Shown here one piece after another: positions 11,529 through 21,899 of a DNA stretch of 64,000 nucleotides. Source of the DNA: Primula veris (taxonomy: Eukaryota > Streptophyta > Magnoliopsida > Ericales > Primulaceae). The notes beneath the pieces were generated by a model. That model ran no database searches. It had not been told where the DNA came from and saw only the letters and a list, made by a program, of their open reading frames with translations. The DNA lies in the NCBI GenBank assembly GCA_963682055.1, contig OY821740.1:31202795-31266794 (forward strand), written 5' to 3'. Position numbers and translations under genes: made by a program. Position 1 is the first letter of the stretch. Every line of letters starts with the position of its first letter.

Positions 11529-11802
11529 TTATGGATATTCTATATAAACCACATGTTATATCATATTATAATCGATGTGAGATAGTCAATTATAACACTC
11601 TCTCTCACTCGTGACCGACATTTCAAGGGTACAACAAGAAGACAATATTAAATGAGTGGAGGTGAATGCAACATCGATCGACCGTCCTCTCTGATACCAT
11701 ATTAGAGCTCATATAACTTACTATTAAACGGTCTCGCTAATAGTAATAAATCATGGGTTATATCATACTATTATAGTTTATGTGTGATAATCAACTCTAA
11801 CA
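11529..11802 (-). mobile_element. TRIM-like miniature LTR element
   Basis: Read on the minus strand: a TG-started terminal repeat of about 100 bp (11802 to about 11702), a primer-binding site TGGTATCAGAGAG (complement at 11687-11699, initiator tRNA-Met type), a spacer of under 80 bp, a polypurine tract GTGAGAGAGAG (complement at 11598-11608), then a second repeat starting TGTTATAATTG at 11597. The repeats are diverged, and the second is short because the LINE landed at its far end. No coding capacity, as expected for a TRIM. Copy B: 38266-38539. Confidence 0.6.
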
Positions 11803-13183
11803 AGTGTCATTAACCTCGTTTTGTAAACAAACAACACTTTTAAATGCATTTAACCTATGATTAGATCAATGTCATAAGTAAAACTACAAATTTGAAGGAA
11901 TTATTTACTAAAGAATGGTCTAAAGGGAAAATCCGAAAATAGTCTGTGGGCTTTTCTGGTACATTTCTTTTAAAATATTCCACACTTTACAACTTGAAAT
12001 GATTTTTTTTCTTTGAATATAATATATACATTTACACTTTCTTTCTTGTACTTATAATGTGACATATGTGCTTCAAACATCTTATAAGAAGGTTCAATTT
12101 GATAACTGTTGATGCATAAAGGTTTTTTTATATGCTTATAAACATTGACAAAATCAGGATCTATAAACGAGATATGCCAATGCCAAACTTATGAGTATAT
12201 ACATTAAGATACATCGATCGGTACTTGTTAAAATGTTTTCCCATTTCATTTGTATCGATAAAGAAGGTAGAAACAAAAAAAGTAAAATCATCCTAAATTT
12301 AGAAGAGGCTAGCTAACTATAAAAAATTAAAGGGAGAAAAACTGATTTTAAAGTTTTGACAAACTTATGCGTATATATATACACAGTGGGGTTTTTTTAA
12401 TATTTGTCAAACTTATGAGTATATACATTAAGATATAGCACTACTTGTTAAAATGTTTGAGTTAATTAAGAATTAGTCCAATTTTTAATTAAATTATAGA
12501 TAATGTAGCAATACAAAATTTACCCAAAATGTTTTCCCATTCCATTTGTGTCAATATAGAAAGTAGATCATCCTAAATTCAAAAGAGGCTAACTAACTAT
12601 AAAAATTAAGAGTTGGACTTAGCTGCAACCAAGGGTGCAGCCTTTGGCTGCTTCCCATGACGTGCATGGTTTGATTTTATTTGTTATACCATATATAGTT
12701 GTACATGTAATCTAAACACCTACTAATAATTAACTTCTTCCCTTCCCTTGGCTGTTCTTTGTTTTTGTATAGACTATGATTAAATGTTCATCCAACAACT
12801 CCACATGTGTTTAAATAAGTACTCTTTTTTTTTTATATATATAAGTTGTGGGTAGAAGCCCACATTTTATTGATTAATAGTAATAATAAAAAAGTTTGCA
12901 CCATAAAATGTGACACTAAATTACAAAGAATGAACTTAACACTAAAAACAGAAAACTTTTACAAATAGATGGACTTTATTGTAAATAAACTAAAACTAAG
13001 GACCAGAAAAAACACTGGTCTGTGTAATAAACACAGACCAGAGTAACACGTGTAGGAAAAGCCCCAAATCACTTCTGTGTATGGAAATGTCACTGTGGAG
13101 AGAGAAACTCTCCTTCTTCACCAACCATAAGAAAACTCAAAATACTTCATCTTCTTCATCCTATTTTTCACCATTTTCGCCCA

Positions 13184-13822
13184 TTAAAACCTCAAATTAG
13201 GAAGACCTTTGATCTCCCAATCGATTATATTCCTCATCTGTTTAGATAAATCCCCCTTCTTAAAAAATTCCTTGAATCCTTCTTGACTGCCACTATTAGC
13301 TAGATGATCTGCTGCACTATTTGCCTCCCTCACAACATGCCTTATCAGGTAATCTTTGCCCTTTAATTTATCTTTAATTTCATCTATAATAGATCTTATT
13401 TGCCATGGCGAAGCTGTCTTTAGAGTAACGATATTAAACAGTTGAAGTGAATCAGTTTCCAAAATAAAGGACCTCATATTTGATAATTGTAGGAAAAATA
13501 GAATTGCTTTAGCTTCTGATTCAATAGCTGATATACTTGTTACCATAGCTTGAAAACCATAGATAAAATTACCTGTAGAGTCTCTTACTAATCCACCCAC
13601 TCCACTAGAGTTTGAAGAAGATTTATAACACCCATCGGTGTTTATTTTCACATGCCCAAGTGGAGGATTTAACCATTTCACTATAGAGACCTTTTTGTGT
13701 TTACCAGCTTTTTCTTTAATACAAGACTCAGTTAGTTTCCAATTTTTTGGGAACTTTTTATTATTAGTGGAAACTAAATACATAAAATCAGTCACTTGGG
13801 AGCAAATTTCAGTAGTTTTCAT
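13184..13822 (-). pseudogene. LINE-2 RNase H domain
   Basis: An open frame of 212 codons with the plant LINE RNase H pattern: KINTDG, SSGVGGLVRD, IESEAKA, LETDSLQL, REANSAADHLAN. It is the 3' end of an ORF2 that lacks its endonuclease and nearly all of its reverse transcriptase. It is only distantly related to LINE-1. Copy B (39921-40559) differs by one residue (KMNTDG). Confidence 0.8.
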
Positions 13823-13867
13823 CTCCTTGTTGTTGTACCTGTAATTACACCTAGCTTTCCAAATCTC

Positions 13868-14346
13868 TCAAACAATAGTAGAAGGTAAGACCTTTTGCAA
13901 AAAGGAATTAATTCCATTTTTTTCACTTCTTGAAGTTGTCCACCACTTTAGAAACCTCCCTTTTAGACTAATATTAGTATTAATAATTTCCATTAAACCA
14001 TCAAAATAGGAACACACTTCTTTTGCTATTTTTCCTGAGCTAAACAGATTCTCACTGTCTTCTTCTTTTACACCATAACATTCACACTTTGATGCTAACT
14101 GAATACCAAATTTTCTTACTGCAGAATCTAGAGGCAGAGATTTGTTGAAAAGCTTCCAAACAAAGCACGTGATTTTCTTAGTTAAATCTTTATCCCATTT
14201 ATACTTATTAAACCAACTAGGTTCATGCTTTGTTCTTGTAGTTTCCCAAGCTGTCTTAAAAGAAAAATTTCTCAGGTTCTCCTTGTTCCATATTAGCTCA
14301 TCTATTCCATATTTGTTAGCTTTGAAGTCCTCTTTAAACAGATGTA
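13868..14346 (-). pseudogene. LINE-2 zf-RVT connection fragment
   Basis: Encodes the zinc-binding reverse-transcriptase connection region (FVWKLFNKSLPLDSAVRKFG, CECYGVKEEDSENLF, WWTTSRSE). The frame ends at a TGA (13870-13868) that replaces the Trp of the usual W-E-I-W-K motif; E-I-W-K-A-R-C continues beyond it in frame toward the RNase H piece. The first 15 or so codons of the open frame above 14346 are flank, not LINE. Copy B: 40605-41083. Confidence 0.75.
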
Positions 14347-15354
14347 TAAATAAGTACTCAAATCTGATATTCATCATTGGAAAAATAAACATAAACCAAA
14401 CGTGAATTTTGGAATAGTAAATAGATTTTTATGTTTTTTAAAAATATAGGTATGTCTATGTGATTTTTTATAGCTATAAAACTATTAAAGCTTAAAACTA
14501 TTTTTAAAATAGGTATGTATATATATACCTGTTTTTTTAAAACTTAAAAATCTATTTATTAAATGTTGACGAGCCCAATAGCAGATCATATAATAGGAAA
14601 TCAATTGGATTGCCCAGTAATAAAAATAAAAAATGAGAGATAAAGATTGAAGAAATTAGTACTAAAGAAAGGATATAATCATATAACTATATGGTGCTAT
14701 GAGAATAAAAAGAAAAAGTAAGATATACCTAATCAGATTTTGCCAGCTAATGTGAATGCCCGGTAGCAGCTAAATTATTCTCAAAAATTAAAAGGAGATT
14801 ATAGCTAGCACACTATCGAGTAGCTACTCGCTCATGCTTATTTGAGCAATTCAAAGCTAACGTGTTTGTATGACGGATTTCGGCATAAAATTGTAAAAAC
14901 TGAAGCTGTTAAATAGTCTTATCTATTGGATTATTGTTTCCCTTTTTTTTCTTGAGCAATATCCTTCTCAATCATTTAAACGTTCAAAAAGAATCGTCCA
15001 AACCATGCTTGATTTCATATATAGTTAAGTTTTATTCTTGTTCATAAAGCAATAACATTTTTTTATGGCTCCAGCTTATGTTAAAACCTCATTAATGAAA
15101 TTATATTTCACAATGTTTTAATGGAAAACCTGGTTTTTTCATTATGAATAGAAAATTAAAAGGCCCCTGTTGAGGAAGCTGTCTTTGATCAGATCCCTGC
15201 TCGTGATAGCTCCGAAGATATCCTCCTACCAATAGCAACGGTGCCCCATATCATGAAAGAGATCCTATCACCGGATGCAAAAGTCACATTGATTTGCAAT
15301 AAATTCACATTGACGAAATTCCAGATTATCATATCTCCCTTGCTCCAAGAATAA

Positions 15355-16730
15355 ATACTTCAACTTCGACTATCTGAATGTTGGTATATCTGCTATATAT
15401 GTATTTATATCTTTTCGTTAGCATACATGTGTATGTATCTATCTCTTGGTCTGTATTTATATACATGTGACTATGTAAATGGCGGATTATTTTGTTAATA
15501 AATACTTAAGTTGGTTATTCAAGAAGATTAATTAATAATATCTACAATGATAGGCGCCCAATCTATCCGAGTTAGGTTTTGTGTTTTCTATAGTACAAAA
15601 TGCATGCATGGTGTCAAATTATAACATTGTCGTTCCAAATAAAAATAGCAATTAATTTGGAGGAGAACGGAGAATTTAGTTGATAAGGGTAAAAAGGAAA
15701 GGCCACAACTTTATTCATTTTAAATTGATATCGGAATAACACGCGTAATGCAATACAGCAGAACAGTTCTTAATTATTGAGTTGAGCCAAAGGGTAAACT
15801 GAATACTACAGTTTATACCTTAAAGTGTCTGGCAGCATGATGGCGCAATACCAATAGAAAATACACAACAGTAGAATTATGCATCAGTACCGACTCGATG
15901 TTTCGCAGCTGAGGGGACGACGCCATTTGGTGTCACGGATGATGGAGAATATGCCACTATCATGGCCTTTGAAATCATCGGTGAAGTCAGGGGCGGAACC
16001 AGAACCAAATGAGTGGGCTTTCTAAAATTAATAAAAGCGCATAATATTTTTCAAAGTATAAAACCGAAAAAGTCGGATTTTTGTACCCCTTTTACCCTCT
16101 TTTCTTATTTGTTTTTACCATGGTTTCTTTATTAAAATGTATTTGATTTCTTTTTTTTTTCCTTTTCGCTCAATTTCAACTTTATTTTCAAACTCCAAAA
16201 AAAAAAAACACAACAGTAATGTCATATGCAGTCATGTGTCGAAAGTTTTCCCATTTCAAAATTGACTAAAAATAAATAAAATAAAAACACAAAAGATACA
16301 AAAGTTAAATTTAATAAATCAAGGTATAACAAGTAAAAAGATTAAGACACGACGGTAAAAAATATATTTAAAAAAAGTCTGAAAAAATCAAACGTAAATT
16401 AAATAATAGATATATACGAACATTTAAATATTTATTAATCAATTTCAGTATATTCACTTCAATTAAAATACAAACCATCAAAAATTCTTTTATAAATTTT
16501 GTTTGCACTCATCAATCAACATTACTCTAATTATTAGTTTTGTTTAATTTTTTTAAAGATGTGTGTACGTGTCAAAATGATAAGTTGGTGTAAAATGTCT
16601 TTTATAATCATTTACATATTTTAATTTTTTAAATACTACTTATATATTATCAGTACATATAAAATTATGTTATATTCTTACACTAACAATATATAATTTT
16701 GGAATGGGTTTGCAAAAAAATATTTAAAGG
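15355..16730. other. AT-rich spacer
   Basis: No gene recognised. CAGGGGCGGAACCAG at about 15987 looks like a hAT-type terminal inverted repeat, but no matching right end was found. From 16020 the sequence is low-complexity A- and T-rich. Confidence 0.35.
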
Positions 16731-17060
16731 GGGATGGAGAACAAGCAACAGCCTTAGAAATTGCCGCAACCCTAGTAATAGTCTTGGCTAGGAGCAGTTG
16801 CAAAGTGACGATCATGACTATGATTGCAATGCTTAACAATATTTTTGTCATTCCGAGATCACTATCCTTTTGATATCTAGAGCTACGATCTTATACGAAA
16901 AGCAAGATTGGCTGTTATATTAACCACTCGAAGAAACTGGTTCATCGTCCTAGTTCTAAGGAGTTGTATATTTATTTGGCTATATATAGGTGTCTTTTTT
17001 CCTTTTGGCCGCCTATTTTTGCCTTTATGCCTTTCTATATGACGGATGCAGATCTACTGT
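16731..17060. repeat. Block duplicated at 20362-20512 and 21480-21650
   Basis: 16731-16881 (GGGGGATGGAGAACAA, then GAGCAGTTGCAAAGTGA, then CATTCCGAGATC) is closely similar to 20362-20512. The following 16900-17050 (TTGGCTGTTATAT, TTTATTTGGC, TTTCTATA) resembles 21480-21640. So a block of about 320 bp exists twice, the second copy split by about 950 bp. Confidence 0.6.
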
Positions 17061-17168
17061 TGTCCGTTATTGGATTGAATATCGTATGTCGTCCCCATGT
17101 GAGAAAGTGACACAGTAAAAAAAAAATCTGTGTCTTCGAAATATTTGCCTTAATTCATAAGTTTATTT

Positions 17169-17272
17169 AACCTTTGTTTTTCTTGGACTCTTTCTTTCTA
17201 TTTCCAATCCATTGCCTTTGCTACCATAACCTTTGTTTTTCTTGGACTCTTTCTTTGTATTTCCAGTCCAGT
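17169..17272. repeat. Short tandem duplication
   Basis: AACCTTTGTTTTTCTTGG followed by ACTCTTTCTTT occurs twice, about 59 bases apart (17169 and 17228). Confidence 0.7.
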
Positions 17273-17540
17273 TAATTAAGGCAGCGTGGATGTACAATCA
17301 ATATGTTTGTGGTATAACATTACCATATGAATCCATGTTCTCTGAGCTTAAAACTAGAGATAAATTCGAAGGACTTGATTCCTTGAATAATGGAGGTGCC
17401 TTGTGGGGAGCTTGTCTGTATCTCACAAGAATGTTTACGAGATGACGTAAAGTTGCTCGCCGGCCGGGGTTTAACTTCAACACCAGCTTTTCGAGCGGAA
17501 CTAAGGAGACCAACGCGATATGTATGATTGTGAAGTACAC
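17250..17540 (+). pseudogene. Coding-like fragment, unrecognised
   Basis: The + frame reads QLIKAAWMYNQYVCGITLPY, then a charged stretch and NNGGALWGACLYLTRMFTR, then a stop at 17443. Base composition is more balanced than the surroundings, and the residue usage looks like real protein rather than random AT-rich sequence. I do not recognise the family. The absence of a start with context or of splice partners suggests a captured exon fragment or an old element. Identical in copy B (43987-44277). Confidence 0.3.
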
Positions 17541-18974
17541 GTTTTAAGGTGGGATTTATTTTGCGGCGCCAGTTCGAATATGCAAAAATATTGAAGTTAT
17601 AGTTGGGAGAAACTAGTGGAAATGCTTAAAAGTTTTTATATGTTGCTTCTAGGTCATAGGTTTTCCTTTATTCTTGTATCATTTCTTGTGATGTTAATTA
17701 AATGATTATTCGTAATTAGCCTTATATATCAAGCGGGCGGCCCTGTGGCAAGTCGAAACAATTAAGGTGTCGGGTGACGGACCGAAAATATTTTTTTGTT
17801 CGGAAAAAATATAATACAAAATGGTGAATTTTGTTGTTGTGTAATAAAGGTGTGTAAATGTGAAAATCTTCGGTCCAGACTAATTAAGGTGCCGATGATC
17901 AGATTTGGGTCGCCACTGGTCATCAAGCGTTTGTTCCTGTATTTTATAGAAGTGTATATGAAGTTAAAAAGTGCTGCAGTTTTTTTTTTAAACTATAATT
18001 TTGTTTTTGATATCGAATACAAAAGTTCACAAACTGTTTACCGTTCTACTGGAAAGGCTATAAGCCTATACTTAATTATAGATCAAATGTCGTTAGTTTC
18101 TGCAGTAATCTTGGTCGGCAGTCTTTCACACATTATATTGTTCATTTAACGTTTAGTATGGAGAATATTAACTGACGTAATATGTGAATAATATTATACC
18201 GAAGTGTCGAATTATTACCAAACAAGTGATGCAGCATTTGGTTGCTGCATCATCGGTTATTAATATTCAGTCGTATCAGCTCTGTTAACAACATCAACGA
18301 TTTCGAGTTATTGCTTATACGCCCTAAATCCTTTATACTGAATCCATATTTTTTGTATAATTGGTGCGAAAACTTACATTTTGAGTATATTAATTGGTGA
18401 AATATAAATTCGGATAAAAAACCTTTACAAAACAAATAGATAAATATACTTCGGGGAGAAGTGCAGAAATAAGAAAATTTGCAACAAATTGAAAAATATA
18501 GTGGAAATTATAAAAAAAAAATTAAAAAAATTCTGGCTTCGTAGTTGTTCCTATAGAAATAGAAATGATTGGTGCTCTAGTGAATAATATTTACTTCGCC
18601 TTGCAACCAAATCTATCAATTCTTAGTATTCTTGATCTATTTAGAATCAAAGTAGAAACACATTGCTTCATAATATTGGAGATAATTTTCAGTTGTAGAA
18701 TGTTAATATAATTATATCTCATTAATTAGTATTTAAAACACAAAATCAGTATTTACGACAAATAAATGAAAGCTATTCGTTCCGTTTGAAGAATTTAGAG
18801 AGATAATTTTGGTTGAAGATGTCCAAAGTGACATGCGGTGCGTGTGTAATTAGTACAATAAACAAAAAGAGATAATTAAGTATTGGTCCATAAAAACAAA
18901 ACTATCTAATTATTGGTCATCGTATAAAATTTAATTAAAAATTGGTTAATTATTGCTAAAACTAATTAAGTATT
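17541..18974. other. AT-rich spacer with one perfect hairpin
   Basis: No gene recognised. GATGCAGCA (18228-18236) and TGCTGCATC (18243-18251) form a perfect 9-bp stem with a 6-base loop. The open frame at 17796-18149 has no family resemblance and is probably chance. Confidence 0.4.
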
Positions 18975-19520
18975 GGTCATTACTCATTAAATATAAAAGG
19001 CCCACAATTGAAAAAAACAAGAAAAACTCAAAAAATAACAACAACAACAAAAAAAACAGAAAATACCAAAAAATTGAAAAAAACCTTTAAAAAAAAATTG
19101 AAAAACCGAAAAAAGGTAAAAAAGTTCAAAAAAGTTGGAAATCAAAAAAATCAGAATAAAATAAAATTAAAAATCTGAAAATACCAAAAAAGCTGAAAAA
19201 AAACCTTTAAAAAAGTCAGAAACCCGAAAAACTCCCGAAAAATAGTAAAAAAAAACCAAGAATATCCAAAAATCCAAAATAATTATTATTTTTTTTAAAA
19301 GGTTCAAAAAAAGTCAGAAATCCGAAAAAACCCAAAAAAAGTAAAAAAATACAAAAACACCAAGAAAATCCAAAAAATCCAAAATCCAAAAAAAAAACAA
19401 AAAAAAAACGTTCAAAAAAGTCGGCAACCGAAATTATAAAATAAAATTAAAAAAATCCAAAATCACAAAAAAATGTCAGAAAAAGCCGGAAAGTCCAAAA
19501 AATGTTAAAAACTTTAAAAT
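18975..19520. repeat. A-rich low-complexity tract
   Basis: Over 500 bases of A-runs punctuated by CCGAAA, GTCAGAAA and CCTTTAAAAA words. No reading frame. Copy B: about 45712-46257. Confidence 0.7.
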
Positions 19521-19549
19521 AACTTGCAATTGTTTTCAAATGACTTCAA

Positions 19550-20085
19550 ATAACTCACACTATTTTTAAAATTACTCGAACTGTTTTTTAAAATTAATTT
19601 ATATGACTTAAAAATGAGTTAGACGGTTTTTAAAATAACTCATACTATTTTTAAAATTACTTAAAATGACTCAGAGTATTTTTAAAATGACTCAAAATGG
19701 CTCATGCTGTTTTTAAAATAACTCAAAATAACTCAGAATATTTTCAAAATGATTTGAAACGACTCAGACTGTTTTTAAAATGACTTAATTAACACGACTC
19801 AGAATATTTTTAAAACGACTCAGACTGTTTTTAAAATGACTTAAAATGACTAATACTATTTTTAAAATCAGTTAAAACGACTCAGGCTATTTTTAAAATC
19901 ACTTAAATTAAAACAACTCGGGTTTTAAAGCCACTTAAAAGGACTCATACTGTTTTTAAAATAACTTATAACGACTCAGACTGTGTTTGAAATCCCTAAA
20001 AATGACTCATCCTGTTTTTAAAATGACTTAAAACTACTCCGTCTGTTTTTAAAATTACCTGAAATATTTTTAAAATTACTCAAAC
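19550..20085. repeat. Degenerate ~31-38-bp minisatellite
   Basis: About 15 or more imperfect units on the consensus ACTCAGACTGTTTTTAAAAT followed by GACTTAAAAYG. Units keep the TTTTTAAAAT core and a GACTCA word. Unit A has a 4-base gap (CGGGTTTTAAAG) where unit B (46287-46826) reads CGGGTTGTTTTTAAAG. Confidence 0.8.
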
Positions 20086-20361
20086 TGAAGGAGTTGATGA
20101 CACGTGTGCATATATATCAAAAAATCCTGCAACAAATAGCACAAATAGAAGAGAAATTTCATAACATTAAAAAGCAGTTGCGTATCTCTTCTCCAAACAA
20201 GAGTAACAAGTAGTGACACAACATACGATTTATTAAACATCACAAGGCAAGTCTTACTCGTCACCATTGAATGTAATTAAGCAGCATAGACCACCGGAAA
20301 AAATACAACAAAGAGTATAGCTAAGCGTCTTGCGATTCTCCGGCTGCGGGGGCAACAACAT

Positions 20362-20512
20362 TGGCGGGGGATGGAGAACAATCGACAACCTTAGACATTG
20401 CTGCAACCTTAGCCATCCATAGTCTTGGCTATGAGCAGTTGCAAAGTGAAGATCATAACTACGGTTGCAATGTTTTTTTAACAACAATTTTACCATTTCG
20501 AGATCCCTAACT
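20362..20512. repeat. Second copy of the 16731-16881 block
   Basis: Closely similar to 16731-16881, including GAGCAGTTGCAAAGTGA and ATTTCGAGATCCCTA. The partner sequence of 16900-17050 follows only at 21480, after a 950-base interruption. Confidence 0.6.
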
Positions 20513-21470
20513 GAAATTTCTATCCGCGGTTCTAATTGCTGTTATGCAGTTAGTTTCCAAGTACAGTTGCAACTGAGTTTGGAACCTAAGTATAATGATG
20601 GACATAGCTTGTAAAGTTAAATGTATTTGAATTAAATCACACGCATATTTAACAACGGAGTTCACCCAACTAGGCTACGTCTCCGGGACACTCACACAGA
20701 TTAATGATATTATAAAAGCTTACAATATAGGATTTAAGTCTTAATGAAAAACTCTCAGACTCTCTCTAGGTTTTTCTGCCTATCTCTATATTGCTCATAC
20801 CTTATAACTATCACTCAAAATATGATTGACTTCAATCTTTCCATATTGCACGAGATACTTCAGCGTATGATTGACCTCAATCTTCATAAGTTAATACCTG
20901 CTAATAACTAGCTTGTAAATAGGAGTTAGTTTTTTCCTAAAACAAGAAACATATAAGATATTATTTTATAGATAAAATCTTTCTGAATATATTTTTAAAC
21001 ATTAACTCCATATATTATTAAATCTAAAATATATCATACTGATTTTGATAGAAAACATAGATTGAATTAAGTGATAAAGACTTGCATCAAAATAGAGATT
21101 TAGATTGCCTAATTAAAGGAAACATATCTTTATAAACTAATATTTTCTTATGACTTTAATATTCTCAATATACACAAACTAAATCTTTAAGAACATATGA
21201 GAATATATCCTGCATAGTTTAAAACAAATAAACATTATTAAAGAATATTAATGCAGAAATACAAAACTGGACAGAATCCTGCATAACAGCAGGTTGGAAC
21301 TGTGGTTGCAACTAAGGTTGCAACCTCACTTGTAAACTTAAATCTGTCTCAATTCTTAACAATCAACTAGAATTATTTAGTTCCAACCAATAGACAACAA
21401 ATAGTTCATAGGCTAGAAATCTGGTCCTAACACTAACCCTAGTATATCTATAGCTATGAATTGTGTTTTT
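20513..21470. other. Unidentified insert splitting the duplicated block
   Basis: AT-rich sequence with repeated GGTTGCAAC words near 20560 and 21305-21330. No terminal repeats or reading frame were recognised. Its position between the two halves of a duplicated block suggests an insertion. Confidence 0.35.
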
Positions 21471-21665
21471 TTTTTTTTTTTAAAAGTGAGTGCATGCTTG
21501 GCTGTTATATATATAACCAGCAGAGGAAACTAGTTCTAGTTCTAACTTATAAGGAAATTTATATTTATTTGGCCATACGTGCCTTTTCTCCTTTTGACCT
21601 GATGCGCCTCTTTCTGCCTTTGTCCCTTTCTATAGACTATATGGCTACTTTTTAATTTTTTTTAG

Positions 21666-21890
21666 CTGTCCTGATACCGAACTTTGATTCTAAGAGTCGT
21701 CGAGTGGGTGTTATTACCAGCCGGTTCAACTGGGATATGGATCGTAGTCCGGTATGGTTTTATGGTAAAATTGGAGATGTTAAAAACTGGAGAAACCAGT
21801 TTGAACTGGAATAATATTTTGAAACCCATTGGAATGCCGGTTTTACGTGAACAAGTGATCTTGCAGCTCTATGGCTAGAAAAGTAGTAAG
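21666..21890 (+). pseudogene. Coding-like fragment, unrecognised
   Basis: One frame reads PNFDSKSRRVGVITSRFNWD, then MDRSPVWFYGKIGDVKNWRN before a TAA, with further protein-like sequence and stops after it. It resembles a decayed retroelement Gag or other domain but no family can be named. Copy B: 48407-48631. Confidence 0.3.
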
Positions 21891-21899
21891 ATGGTCGCG

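Larger units (their letters stand above)
12812..14359 (-). mobile_element. 5'-truncated L1-type LINE (LINE-2) with target duplication
   Basis: The element occupies 12825-14346, flanked by the exact 13-mer TAAATAAGTACTC at 12812-12824 and 14347-14359. It starts on the + strand with a T-run (poly-A tail of a minus-strand insert). Only the last third of ORF2 survives: zf-RVT and RNase H. It sits in what was intron 1 of the NF-YB relic. Copy B: 39549-41096. Confidence 0.85.
11803..15354 (+). pseudogene. Truncated NF-YB relic in unit A
   Basis: The upstream part (11803-12640) matches the promoter, first exon and intron 1 of the intact genes in diverged form; the TATA box and the first-exon ATG region are lost, and an intron segment is duplicated (about 12225-12350 and 12445-12620). 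After a LINE insertion the homology resumes at about 14760. Exon sequence at 15160-15287 encodes APVEEAVFDQIPARDSSED and on to IMKEILSPDAKVT, but the initiator ATG reads AAG and homology stops abruptly after residue ~43. The frame then runs through unrelated sequence to a stop at 15352. The rest of the histone fold is missing, so no NF-YB function is expected. Confidence 0.8.

Noticed and set aside
15987..16730. A third hAT-like element starting CAGGGGCGGAACC
   Set aside because: No matching inverted right end or target duplication could be found.
17796..18149. 117-codon open frame (and its copy at 44533-44886)
   Set aside because: No family resemblance, T-rich hydrophobic composition typical of chance frames, and no promoter or splice context.
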